Source: Blautia_A aquisgranensis (GTDB taxonomy: Bacteria > Bacillota > Clostridia > Lachnospirales > Lachnospiraceae). From it: a stretch of DNA of 64,000 nucleotides. Numbering within the stretch: position 1 is the first letter of the stretch; every line of letters starts with the position of its first letter. The stretch lies in contig NZ_JBBMEJ010000002.1 in NCBI RefSeq assembly GCF_040096615.1, positions 124,001 through 188,000 of the forward strand, in the 5' to 3' direction. Positions 39,770 through 47,470 of this stretch are shown here, one piece after another. The notes beneath the pieces were generated by a model that worked only from the letters and a program-made list of their open reading frames with translations, made no database searches and was not told the origin of the DNA. The translations under genes were made by a program, and so were the position numbers.

Positions 39770-41095
39770 TTGAACAGAGAATTTCAGACTTTATCACCAC
39801 AGACACGACAGGAATTGTGCGAAGTAATGGATATAATGGAAACGGAGTTGACAGTAGAGGAAATCAGAGAACAACTGGAAATGACACAGAAGGGTGCTGT
39901 GAAAAACAATCGGCATAACTGTAAGCTAATTTTAGAACATGATCCTCTGTTAAAAGGTGTATTCCGGCACAATATTTTGACTGAGCAGACAGACATTGTA
40001 AAACCCGTGTGGTGGGAACGGATAAGCCCGGCATTCACAGATATGGATTTGAACTATATTATGCTTTATTTGGAAGAGACTTACGGTTTGACGATGGATA
40101 AGATTGTGCAGAAAAGTATTGTCCATCAGGCAGATCGGAACAAATATCATCCTGTCCGGAATTATCTGAATAGTTTGCAATGGGATGGACAGGAGCGTAT
40201 CCGCTATGTGCTGCATCATTTCTTGGGCGCACCTGTGGATGAGTTGACGTATGAAAGTATGAAAATGTTTTTGCTGGGAGCTATTGCCCGTGCGTTCCGC
40301 CCTGGAATTAAGTTTGAATATATGCTCTGTCTGGTCGGTGGTCAGGGCGTAGGAAAATCTACATTTTTTCGATTCATGGCAGTAAAGGATGATTGGTTCA
40401 CCGATGACATCGGCAAACTGGATTCGGAAAAAGTTTATTGTCAGCTTCGTGGTCATTGGATGATTGAAATGTCTGAAATGGTCGCAACGGCACGCTCTAA
40501 GAGTATTGAGGAAACAAAGAGCTTTCTGAGCAGGCAGAAAGAGACTTATCGGGATTCTTATGCAGTATATGCTCTTGATCGTCCGAGGCAATGTGTATTT
40601 GGAGGAACATCCAATATAAAGCGATTCCTGCCTTTTGACCGTACCGGAAATCGAAGATTCGTTCCAGTTCAGACGAACCGGGCAGAGATGGAGGTTCATA
40701 TCCTCGAAAATGAGAAGGAATCCAGACAGTATATTGATCAGGTGTGGGCGGAAGCAATGATGTTGTACCGTAATGGGAATTTTAAATTGGCGTTTTCAAA
40801 GGAAACAGAAGCACAGCTTGATAAATTGCGGCAGGAGTTCATGGCAGATGATACGGAAGCAGGAATGATACAGGTATGGCTGGATGAACATGAAGACAGG
40901 AAAGTTTGTTCGTTGATGCTTTTTAAGGAAGCACTGGATAATCCTTATATAAAGCCGAAGAAGGCGGAGACAGACCGTATCTGTGAAATCATGAATACAA
41001 GTATTGTGGGATGGAAACAGGGGACGATGACAAGATTCAAGGACTACGGTACACAGCGTTCGTGGGTATGTGTAAACGAGACGCAAAAGACTTAA
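39770..41095 (+). CDS. VirE/DUF5906-type primase-helicase
   Basis: 441 residues. Walker A GGQGVGKSTF near residue 189, a Walker B-like acidic segment (GHWMIEMSEM) and the downstream motif CVFGGTSNIKRFLPFDRTGN typical of virulence-associated E proteins, superfamily 3-like ATPases used in mobile-element replication. TTG start with GGAGGTG 7 nt upstream. An iteron-like cluster follows its stop, as it does after its homologue at 59339. Confidence 0.85.
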   Translation: MNREFQTLSPQTRQELCEVMDIMETELTVEEIREQLEMTQKGAVKNNRHNCKLILEHDPLLKGVFRHNILTEQTDIVKPVWWERISPAFTDMDLNYIMLYLEETYGLTMDKIVQKSIVHQADRNKYHPVRNYLNSLQWDGQERIRYVLHHFLGAPVDELTYESMKMFLLGAIARAFRPGIKFEYMLCLVGGQGVGKSTFFRFMAVKDDWFTDDIGKLDSEKVYCQLRGHWMIEMSEMVATARSKSIEETKSFLSRQKETYRDSYAVYALDRPRQCVFGGTSNIKRFLPFDRTGNRRFVPVQTNRAEMEVHILENEKESRQYIDQVWAEAMMLYRNGNFKLAFSKETEAQLDKLRQEFMADDTEAGMIQVWLDEHEDRKVCSLMLFKEALDNPYIKPKKAETDRICEIMNTSIVGWKQGTMTRFKDYGTQRSWVCVNETQKT

Positions 41096-41174
41096 AAAAT
41101 GAAAATGACTGGCATTCGATTACTGAGAAGGAAGCCCGGCAGGTGGAGTTACCTTTCCGGTAAAATGCCAGTCA

Positions 41175-41350
41175 GGTTTACGGTAGTTGGCGTGTTGTTT
41201 ACACTTTTTTCTATGGATATTGCTTTGACTTGTAGAATTTGTAAACAGTAAACAGATATATAAGAGTAATTTGGTATTGAGGAAAGAAAACTGAAAAAAC
41301 AAAAAGAATTAGATTTTTTGGAGTTTGTTTACAGCGGTGGTTTACAACAG
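41175..41350. other. GTTTACA iteron cluster, candidate replication origin of element 2
   Basis: GTTTACA/TGTAAAC copies occur at 41196-41203, 41238-41255 (two), 41324-41334 and 41339-41350, with a related GTTTACG at 41176. The same heptamer is clustered at 60721-60814 after the homologous helicase gene in the right-hand element. The surroundings are A+T-rich. Confidence 0.5.
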
Positions 41351-41470
41351 GGATGCCCCTTTGACTGGCATCTATTTAAGTTGAACAGGAATGACATTTA
41401 GCAGGACTATTTCAAAGAACATTTTCATAGTTATGGACAAGGATATACGGGAGGAGGTGGGAATTCCGCT

Positions 41471-41647
41471 ATGAAAAAGAGAAAACTTAATTATCGATTC
41501 CATAATCCAAACACTGCGGAAGTAACCGCCGACTATCTGTTAAAGATATTGATTGAAGCAAATGCAAGTAAGGTGGAACAGGCAATACAAGAAGCAGCGG
41601 ATGAGCTTCCCAATGAACCAAAACATGATGGAGGGTGTCCTGCGTAG
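41471..41647 (+). CDS. 58-residue protein of the mobilisation module
   Basis: Begins MKKRKLNYRFHNPNTAEVTA and ends EPKHDGGCPA. GGAGGAGGTGGG lies about 10 nt upstream. Short proteins of this type are common beside recombinase/Mob modules in Firmicute elements; function unknown. Confidence 0.6.
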   Translation: MKKRKLNYRFHNPNTAEVTADYLLKILIEANASKVEQAIQEAADELPNEPKHDGGCPA

Positions 41648-41775
41648 CGCGTGGGATGCCTTTTATTTTTTTGCTATTGCTTGTGTTCTGTCTGAAAATC
41701 AGTTAAAATTAGTTCTAGAAAGTCATAGATTAGTCATAGAATTTAGTCATAGAAAATTTTGAAAGGCGGAAGAAT

Positions 41776-43452
41776 ATGATATATACGGATAGCCAATTAA
41801 AAGAAAAGATTGTTCGCATGATAGAATCTTTTGAAAATGAAGTTGTAGAATTTAAAGAAGCACGCACAAATTATTCGTTTAATGACATTGGTAAATATTT
41901 TTCTGCACTTAGCAATGAAGCAAATCTTCGGGGATTACAGGAGGCGTGGCTGATTTTCGGAATTTCGGATGATAAACGATATGTAGGAACGGAATTTCGG
42001 AAACAGGGAAGTCTGCAAAGTTTGAAAAAGGAAATCGTAAATGGAACCAATGAACGATTGACATTTCTGGAGATATACGAACTGACAATGGAAAAATGTC
42101 GAGTGATAGCATTTCAAATTCCTCCAGCTATTAGGGGGATTCCGACAACATGGCAAGGGGCAGCGTATGCCAGAGAGCATGAATCTATATCACCGCTTCC
42201 GATGAATAAAGTAGATCTACTTAGAAGTCAAATAGGAATGGATTGGTCAAAAGAAATTGTAGAAGATGCAACGATAGAAGACTTGGATGAAGAAGCGATT
42301 AAAAGAGCAAGAGAACTTTTCTCAAAACGTCAGAGTGATCGAAAAAAAGCACAGGAAGTTTTAAAGAAACTGTCTGATATTGAGGTTTTAAATAAAGCTG
42401 GTATTACAATAAAAGGAAAAATCACCAGAACGGCATTATTGTTATTAGGAAAAAGTGAGGCTAAATATTTCTTTGATGGCTTTATTCCTAGAATTACCTG
42501 GACACTTTATAATGCAGATAATTCGGTAAAAGCTTATGAACATTTTGATATACCGATGTTAATGGCAGTGGATAAGGTATATTCCAGGATCAGAAATGTA
42601 AAGTATCGTTATATTGCCGGACAGCAGACTTTGTTTCCGGATGAAGTAGATCAATATGAACCAGAGCTGATCAAAGAGATTATTAATAACTGTATTGCTC
42701 ATCAGGACTATCGCTTGCGTGGAAAAATCAACGTAGAGGAATTTGAGGACAGACTGGTATTTATCAATGAGGGGGCTTTTATACCAGAAACTATTGAACA
42801 AGCACTGGAACCGGGATATAAACCACCGTATTATCGAAATGTGTTTTTGTGTAACGCAATGGTAAATCTGTATATGATTGATACAAATTCAATGGGAATA
42901 CCAATGATGTATCAGATACAGCGTGATAAATGCTTCCCATTGCCGACATATGATTTGAACACAATTAATAGAGTTACAGTGACTGTGTACGGAAAGATAT
43001 TGGATAAGAATTATACTCAGCTTTTATATTCCAATGAAGATTTAGATATGAGAACTGTATTTTTGTTGGATAAAGTTCAGAAACAGGAAGTAGTTTCTAA
43101 AGAAAGCTTTAAGGATTTGAAGAAAAAAGGTCTTGTGGAAGGACGTTATCCTAATGTTTTTGTATCTTTCAAGGTGGCAGATATTGTCGGACAGAAAGCT
43201 GCTTATGTTCGAAATAAAGGGTTAGATGATGATATTTGCAAGCAGTTAATTATAAAAGCACTTCAGTCAATGGGAGAAGCCAGCAAAAGAGATTTAATGG
43301 AAGTACTGGAAAAAGCATTGCCAGAAGTACTTAGCGATGAACAGAAATCGAAGAAGGTTTCTAATTTGTTACAGGCAATGAAAAAGGATGGAATTGTTGT
43401 TACAACAGGAACTAATAGGTATGCAAAGTGGTACTTGATAAAAAATGATTGA
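41776..43452 (+). CDS. AlbA_2 (Schlafen-like) / ATPase-fold DNA-binding protein
   Basis: 558 residues. N-terminal AlbA_2/Schlafen-type domain (EVVEFKEARTNYSFNDIGKY, then EAWLIFGISDDKRYVGTEF). The middle has a GHKL/HATPase-like block (ELIKEIINNCIAHQDYRLRG near 300) as in COG2865 proteins. The C-terminus holds winged-helix segments. COG2865 proteins act as regulators, and Schlafen-like domains occur in nucleic-acid-targeting defence. Followed 27 bp later by a HEPN-type gene, so the pair may work together. Confidence 0.75.
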   Translation: MIYTDSQLKEKIVRMIESFENEVVEFKEARTNYSFNDIGKYFSALSNEANLRGLQEAWLIFGISDDKRYVGTEFRKQGSLQSLKKEIVNGTNERLTFLEIYELTMEKCRVIAFQIPPAIRGIPTTWQGAAYAREHESISPLPMNKVDLLRSQIGMDWSKEIVEDATIEDLDEEAIKRARELFSKRQSDRKKAQEVLKKLSDIEVLNKAGITIKGKITRTALLLLGKSEAKYFFDGFIPRITWTLYNADNSVKAYEHFDIPMLMAVDKVYSRIRNVKYRYIAGQQTLFPDEVDQYEPELIKEIINNCIAHQDYRLRGKINVEEFEDRLVFINEGAFIPETIEQALEPGYKPPYYRNVFLCNAMVNLYMIDTNSMGIPMMYQIQRDKCFPLPTYDLNTINRVTVTVYGKILDKNYTQLLYSNEDLDMRTVFLLDKVQKQEVVSKESFKDLKKKGLVEGRYPNVFVSFKVADIVGQKAAYVRNKGLDDDICKQLIIKALQSMGEASKRDLMEVLEKALPEVLSDEQKSKKVSNLLQAMKKDGIVVTTGTNRYAKWYLIKND

Positions 43453-43479
43453 TTTACAAAAATGCGAGGGGGATGAAAA

Positions 43480-45150
43480 ATGAAATATATTACACAAGAT
43501 TGGACATCTACTAAGGATGGATATTTATTTTTTGTTCAAAGACTACAAGAAATGTTGTTTCATTATTCAGATGATATTGTTAAAGCGCCTGTTCATAATA
43601 CACAAACATTATTAGAAGAATATGTTGATACTGAAAAAGATGTGGTGAAAGGGAGTATTAAGCAATATCAATTAGATATAATTGCAAAAGAGATTAAGTC
43701 GAGTTTAATGACAGACGTTATTGTTCGAGAGTTGTATAAATATGAAGTTATTGAAGAGATGGCAAAATTTTTAGATAAAGATCAAAGAACAGCGGTACAT
43801 TATATATTCAATAAGATACCAAAGAAAAAGTACTATGAAATATGTTGTAAATACTTGAAAGAAAATTTGTCGGAATCAAACCGTAAAACAGAAATTGAAA
43901 AAGGACTTCGTGCTTGGCTTGCTTTTTTGCTATGGCATGGATATTCATCGGAATATATATATAGATTCCTGAGAAATATATTTGAGGAAAGTATAAATGA
44001 TCCAGAAAAAAAAGCACAGATTTTTTTGAATAGGTTTGATTTTGAAATTGGTAAATACAAAGTGTACTTTGTTTTTTATGAAAAATTAAAGCCATATCAA
44101 AAGTTGTTAAATGAAAGATTGCATATTTCGTTTGAAGATGATGGTTGCTTTAAACAGATTAAAAGAAAGCAAAAGTCCTTTATAGGGGTTATGGAAACAA
44201 AGGCATATGATAATTATTCAGCAATGAAACGAGCGTATTCTGCATTAGAAATTTTTTTGAGATATTTAGAAGTTTTTTTGAATGATAATATCAGTGTAAT
44301 AGGTAAAAACGGATTGGTAATTCGACAAGATACCCAAGAGGGAATAATTCTTCCCGTAAAAGCGTTTGGGTATAAAAGTATCAAGCCTGAGCCACGAGAA
44401 AATTTTAAAACTGAAATAGATACAATTGTTTTGGGATGCCAAGAAAAAGGAAAGGAAACTTATTCTCAGCTTAATAAGATTGTTGATTTGCATAATGCGG
44501 CATTAAATCAACAAGACTTAAATGATGCATTTCTTAATTTGTGGTCAGCGTTGGAGGTTGCAAGTGTTACAGATAGTTCAAAATCCAAAATTGAAAGCGT
44601 TACTGATAATATAGTTTCCATTCTACAAAATGACTATTTCGAATGCATATTTTCTAATATACTTGACGATTTGAAAAATAATTTAGGTAATCGAAAAGTA
44701 AGTTTGTTGCTTAAAGATATAACAGAATTCGATAAAGAGATTTGTAAAATCGCAGGCTTTATATTTCTTGAAAAATATGAGAAATATCGAGAAGATTATT
44801 TTGCGAATGAGCTTAAGTATTATCCCAATATACGTTATAAAATATATAACTTATATGAGCAAAGAGAAAATCGCGAAAAATTATGGCATCTTTCCGAAAA
44901 GTATTGTCAAAGAATTGAATGGCATCTTTATCGCTTATATAGGCTTAGAAATGCTATTGTTCATGCAGGGGAAAGCCATAAACGAATACAAATGTTAGGA
45001 GAACATTTGCATATCTATGTGGATCGTGTAATTCTTGAGTTGATGGTTAAATTAGCAAAAGATAAATGCCTTGGGACGATACAAGATGTTTTTACAGATA
45101 CATATTTGTTATTGAATAAAAAGAAAAAAAAATTTAAAAGAACCAGGTAA
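43480..45150 (+). CDS. HEPN-domain protein of unknown function (possible ApeA-like defence protein)
   Basis: 556 residues, strikingly A+T-rich compared with neighbours. Near the C-terminus RLRNAIVHAG (about 488-497) is an RNxxxH-type HEPN ribonuclease motif. The upstream LNDAFLNLWSALEVASVTDS segment is typical of the first helices of Apea-like HEPN domains. The N-terminal 300 residues match nothing I recognise. HEPN proteins of this size are often abortive-infection effectors. It lies 27 bp after the AlbA_2 gene; the two look like a cargo operon. Confidence 0.6.
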   Translation: MKYITQDWTSTKDGYLFFVQRLQEMLFHYSDDIVKAPVHNTQTLLEEYVDTEKDVVKGSIKQYQLDIIAKEIKSSLMTDVIVRELYKYEVIEEMAKFLDKDQRTAVHYIFNKIPKKKYYEICCKYLKENLSESNRKTEIEKGLRAWLAFLLWHGYSSEYIYRFLRNIFEESINDPEKKAQIFLNRFDFEIGKYKVYFVFYEKLKPYQKLLNERLHISFEDDGCFKQIKRKQKSFIGVMETKAYDNYSAMKRAYSALEIFLRYLEVFLNDNISVIGKNGLVIRQDTQEGIILPVKAFGYKSIKPEPRENFKTEIDTIVLGCQEKGKETYSQLNKIVDLHNAALNQQDLNDAFLNLWSALEVASVTDSSKSKIESVTDNIVSILQNDYFECIFSNILDDLKNNLGNRKVSLLLKDITEFDKEICKIAGFIFLEKYEKYREDYFANELKYYPNIRYKIYNLYEQRENREKLWHLSEKYCQRIEWHLYRLYRLRNAIVHAGESHKRIQMLGEHLHIYVDRVILELMVKLAKDKCLGTIQDVFTDTYLLLNKKKKKFKRTR

Positions 45151-45251
45151 TGTTGATGAACAATCCATTATGCTATTGTTAGAAAATTTTTTTATCGAAG
45201 AGTAATGCATATAAGGAATATTCTGAAGAAAGGGTATTCCTTATTTTGCTA

Positions 45252-45279
45252 TTTACAATTATATTTTAGATGGTACAAT
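45252..45279 (+). promoter_or_regulatory. Promoter-like sequence before the serine recombinase
   Basis: TTTACA (45252-45257) and TACAAT (45274-45279), 16 bp apart. A hairpin GGAATA...TATTCC (45214-45241) lies just upstream and may terminate the preceding gene. CATATAA at 45208 weakly resembles a sigma-E -10, but no -35 supports it. Confidence 0.45.
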
Positions 45280-45324
45280 AAAGTTGTAACAGAACGACTT
45301 AAATATAACAGAAAGGTATTAGAT

Positions 45325-46860
45325 ATGAATATAGCTGCTTATTGTCGTGTCTCCACTGATAAAGCTGATCAGCTCAACAGTCTGGAAGCTCAAAAGCAAT
45401 TTTTCTCTGAGTACACCCAGCGTACTGGTGACAACTTAGTTAGATTATATGCAGATGAGGGTATTTCAGGCACGAAAATAAAAAATCGAAAAGAATTTTT
45501 ACGCATGATGGCTGATGCTGAACATGGACTATTTGATATGGTAGTAGTAAAGGACATCTCTCGCTTTGCCAGAAATACTGTAGACCTTCTGCAGAATGTC
45601 CGCAAACTGAAAGCATTAGGAATCGAGACACAGTTTTTGACGGCCAACATGACCAGCATGGGAAACAGTGAATTTGTTCTGACAATCTTCGGTGCATTGG
45701 CGCAGGAAGAAAGTGCCAATACTTCAAAGCGTGTGAAATTCGGCAAGAAAATGAATGCTGAAAAAGGACGAGTTCCGAATATTGTGTACGGATATGATAA
45801 AACCATTGGAGATTACTTTAATTTGGCAATCAACGAGGAAGAAGCAGCTGTTATCAGGCAGATTTATAAATGGTATATCGAAGAAGGATATGGTGCCGCC
45901 AAGATTGCAAACATGCTGAATGCGAAAGGCATCCGAACAAAGCGTAATTGTCAGTGGAGCCAGAATGCGACGTGCCGGATTTTAACGAATGAACTTTATA
46001 CCGGAAAAATTATCAATGGAAAGCAGGAAGTAACTGACTTCCTGACCGGACAGAGAACGGAAAAAGATGAAACGGAGTGGATGGTAACAGAACGTCCGGA
46101 ACTGCGGATTATTGAGCCGGAAATGTATGAAAAGGCACAGGAGATTTTGGAGTGCAGAAGCAAGACTTTTAAATTAACAAAGGAACGGCAGAGCAATAAG
46201 TATTTGTTTTCTACTCTGATTAAATGTAAGGAATGTGGCTGGTCATTTCGACGAACTGTTCGTACTTATAAGAATACTTATATTCGCTGGGTATGTTCCG
46301 GTCATAATGGACGTGGGGCGGATAGCTGCCCGAATGCTCAGACAGTGGACGAGGAAGAGTTGATTGAAGTTCTGTCCGAATACTTTTCCGAGCTGCTGAA
46401 AGCAAAGAAAAATGTAATTCGTCACGTAACAGGCGAATTCCAGAGGGTTTACAAAGCCAAGGATGAGAACCTGAATTACGAAAAGGAATTGAACGCACAG
46501 CTTCACAAGCTTCAAAAAATGCGTCAGAAATACATGGATATGTACACCGATGACCTCATTACACGTGAGGAACTGAATGAAAAAATCGGCGGCACAAAAC
46601 AGGAAATCGAGCGTCTGGAGAATGAGTTGAAAATGGTTGCTTATCACCTGACAAAAGGTGAACAACTGGAAACAATCTTGAATCGCACGTTTAAAGAGAT
46701 TGAAGATATTTCCGATGTTCACCAGATGACCAATGCACAGCTTAAACGGATTATCCAGAAAATTGAAGTAGACAAGGATGGTAACGTAGATATTTACTTA
46801 CGAATCTTCGGTGATTTAGGCTTAGATGAAACCGTTCTAATTAGTGACAACCAAACATAA
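45325..46860 (+). CDS. Large serine recombinase of the spoIIID element
   Basis: 511 residues. Resolvase domain with catalytic Ser10 (YCRVSTD), the DISRFARN and Arg-rich active-site blocks, a recombinase domain (about 160-270), a zinc ribbon (CKEC near 301 and Cys near 324/335), a coiled coil (about 370-450) and a C-terminal tail. Domain order equals that of SpoIVCA, which excises the B. subtilis sigK skin. ATG 45325 has AGAAAGG upstream. The TAA (46858-46860) overlaps the right att core. In the excised circle the frame would read on for 14 extra codons (YGSNNIERFVWVIE) to TAA 32760-32762. Confidence 0.95.
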   Translation: MNIAAYCRVSTDKADQLNSLEAQKQFFSEYTQRTGDNLVRLYADEGISGTKIKNRKEFLRMMADAEHGLFDMVVVKDISRFARNTVDLLQNVRKLKALGIETQFLTANMTSMGNSEFVLTIFGALAQEESANTSKRVKFGKKMNAEKGRVPNIVYGYDKTIGDYFNLAINEEEAAVIRQIYKWYIEEGYGAAKIANMLNAKGIRTKRNCQWSQNATCRILTNELYTGKIINGKQEVTDFLTGQRTEKDETEWMVTERPELRIIEPEMYEKAQEILECRSKTFKLTKERQSNKYLFSTLIKCKECGWSFRRTVRTYKNTYIRWVCSGHNGRGADSCPNAQTVDEEELIEVLSEYFSELLKAKKNVIRHVTGEFQRVYKAKDENLNYEKELNAQLHKLQKMRQKYMDMYTDDLITREELNEKIGGTKQEIERLENELKMVAYHLTKGEQLETILNRTFKEIEDISDVHQMTNAQLKRIIQKIEVDKDGNVDIYLRIFGDLGLDETVLISDNQT

Positions 46861-47002
46861 GGATTGCGTAGAACGCCTGAAGCTTATTAACCCGTCTCTT
46901 GCCGGGGAAGTGCGAAAGGTGTTGGATGTGAACAAGCAGGAGCGGCACATCCGTGGCGGACTTGCCACACGGGAAAAATATCTGCATGCACATATACGAT
47001 GA
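46859..47002 (+). CDS. spoIIID: spoIIID, 3' part
   Basis: In frame with the 5' part after removal of element 2: KDCVERLKLINPSLAGEV, then RKVLDVNKQERHIRGGLATR, EKYLHAHIR and a stop. This is the conserved C-terminal half of SpoIIID, including the RHIRGG basic segment that contacts DNA. It has no start codon or ribosome binding site of its own. The reconstituted protein is 85 residues, a normal SpoIIID length. SpoIIID switches the mother cell from the sigma-E to the sigma-K programme. Confidence 0.9.
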   Translation, partial: KDCVERLKLINPSLAGEVRKVLDVNKQERHIRGGLATREKYLHAHIR

Positions 47003-47470
47003 GAAAAAACGAATAGAACCGATGTGGTAAAAAGCTTACTCAGTTGTTAAATATCCGGCAGATACAATATTAAGAAGTTCTATATTATAAAGATTAAATA
47101 TTAATTTTACAAATGATTATGGTCATGCTATTATATGACCATAATAGTTCTTGACCTGTACCAGCCACCTACGGATATGTGAATATCCGAATATCATACA
47201 GGTGCGGAACTAAAAAACTCATCACATAAAATTAATAATTACACCCATGAAGGATTTTGTGGATCAGCGTACATGAGATCCTTCGGAAAGAAGCTGTTAT
47301 GTCAGTGGAGTTTTCTGTGTCTCCGATGATGTAGCAGCTTTTTTCTTTGAGATAACAGTGGAGATTTAAGCTTTTTTCAGAAAAGAATTCGCAGTATTTT
47401 CACAAACACATGATACATTGTAGAAGGTGCTATAATCGACAGAAAAGTTTTTGACATAAGAGGAAATACA
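47003..47470 (+). other. Intergenic region with hairpins, no gene
   Basis: TTATGGTCAT/ATGACCATAA (about 47117-47144) is a perfect 10-bp hairpin. AAGCTG...CAGCTTTTTTC (about 47292-47346) is terminator-like, with an inner GGAG/CTCC stem. TATAAT at 47431-47436 is a likely -10 for yfhO. Confidence 0.45.

Larger units (their letters stand above)
32715..46859. mobile_element. 14.1-kb skin-like element inserted in spoIIID
   Basis: Bounded by a 5-bp direct repeat ACATA (32715-32719, 46855-46859), the size of core expected for a large serine recombinase. The recombinase gene is the last gene of the element and its TAA overlaps the right core. Both spoIIID halves are open and recombine in frame. Cargo, left to right: TnpV, BlaI/BlaR1, winged-helix protein, DUF6076, AlpA-like protein, MobV-like relaxase, CHC2 primase fragment, VirE-type helicase, an iteron cluster, a small protein, AlbA_2/ATPase, HEPN protein and recombinase. 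Predicted circle: 14,140 bp. Confidence 0.92.

Noticed and set aside
45195..45215. Sigma-E promoter for the spoIIID-element recombinase
   Set aside because: CATATAA near 45208 is only a partial -10 match and no -35 at the right distance is seen; a sigma-A-like pair at 45252-45279 fits better.
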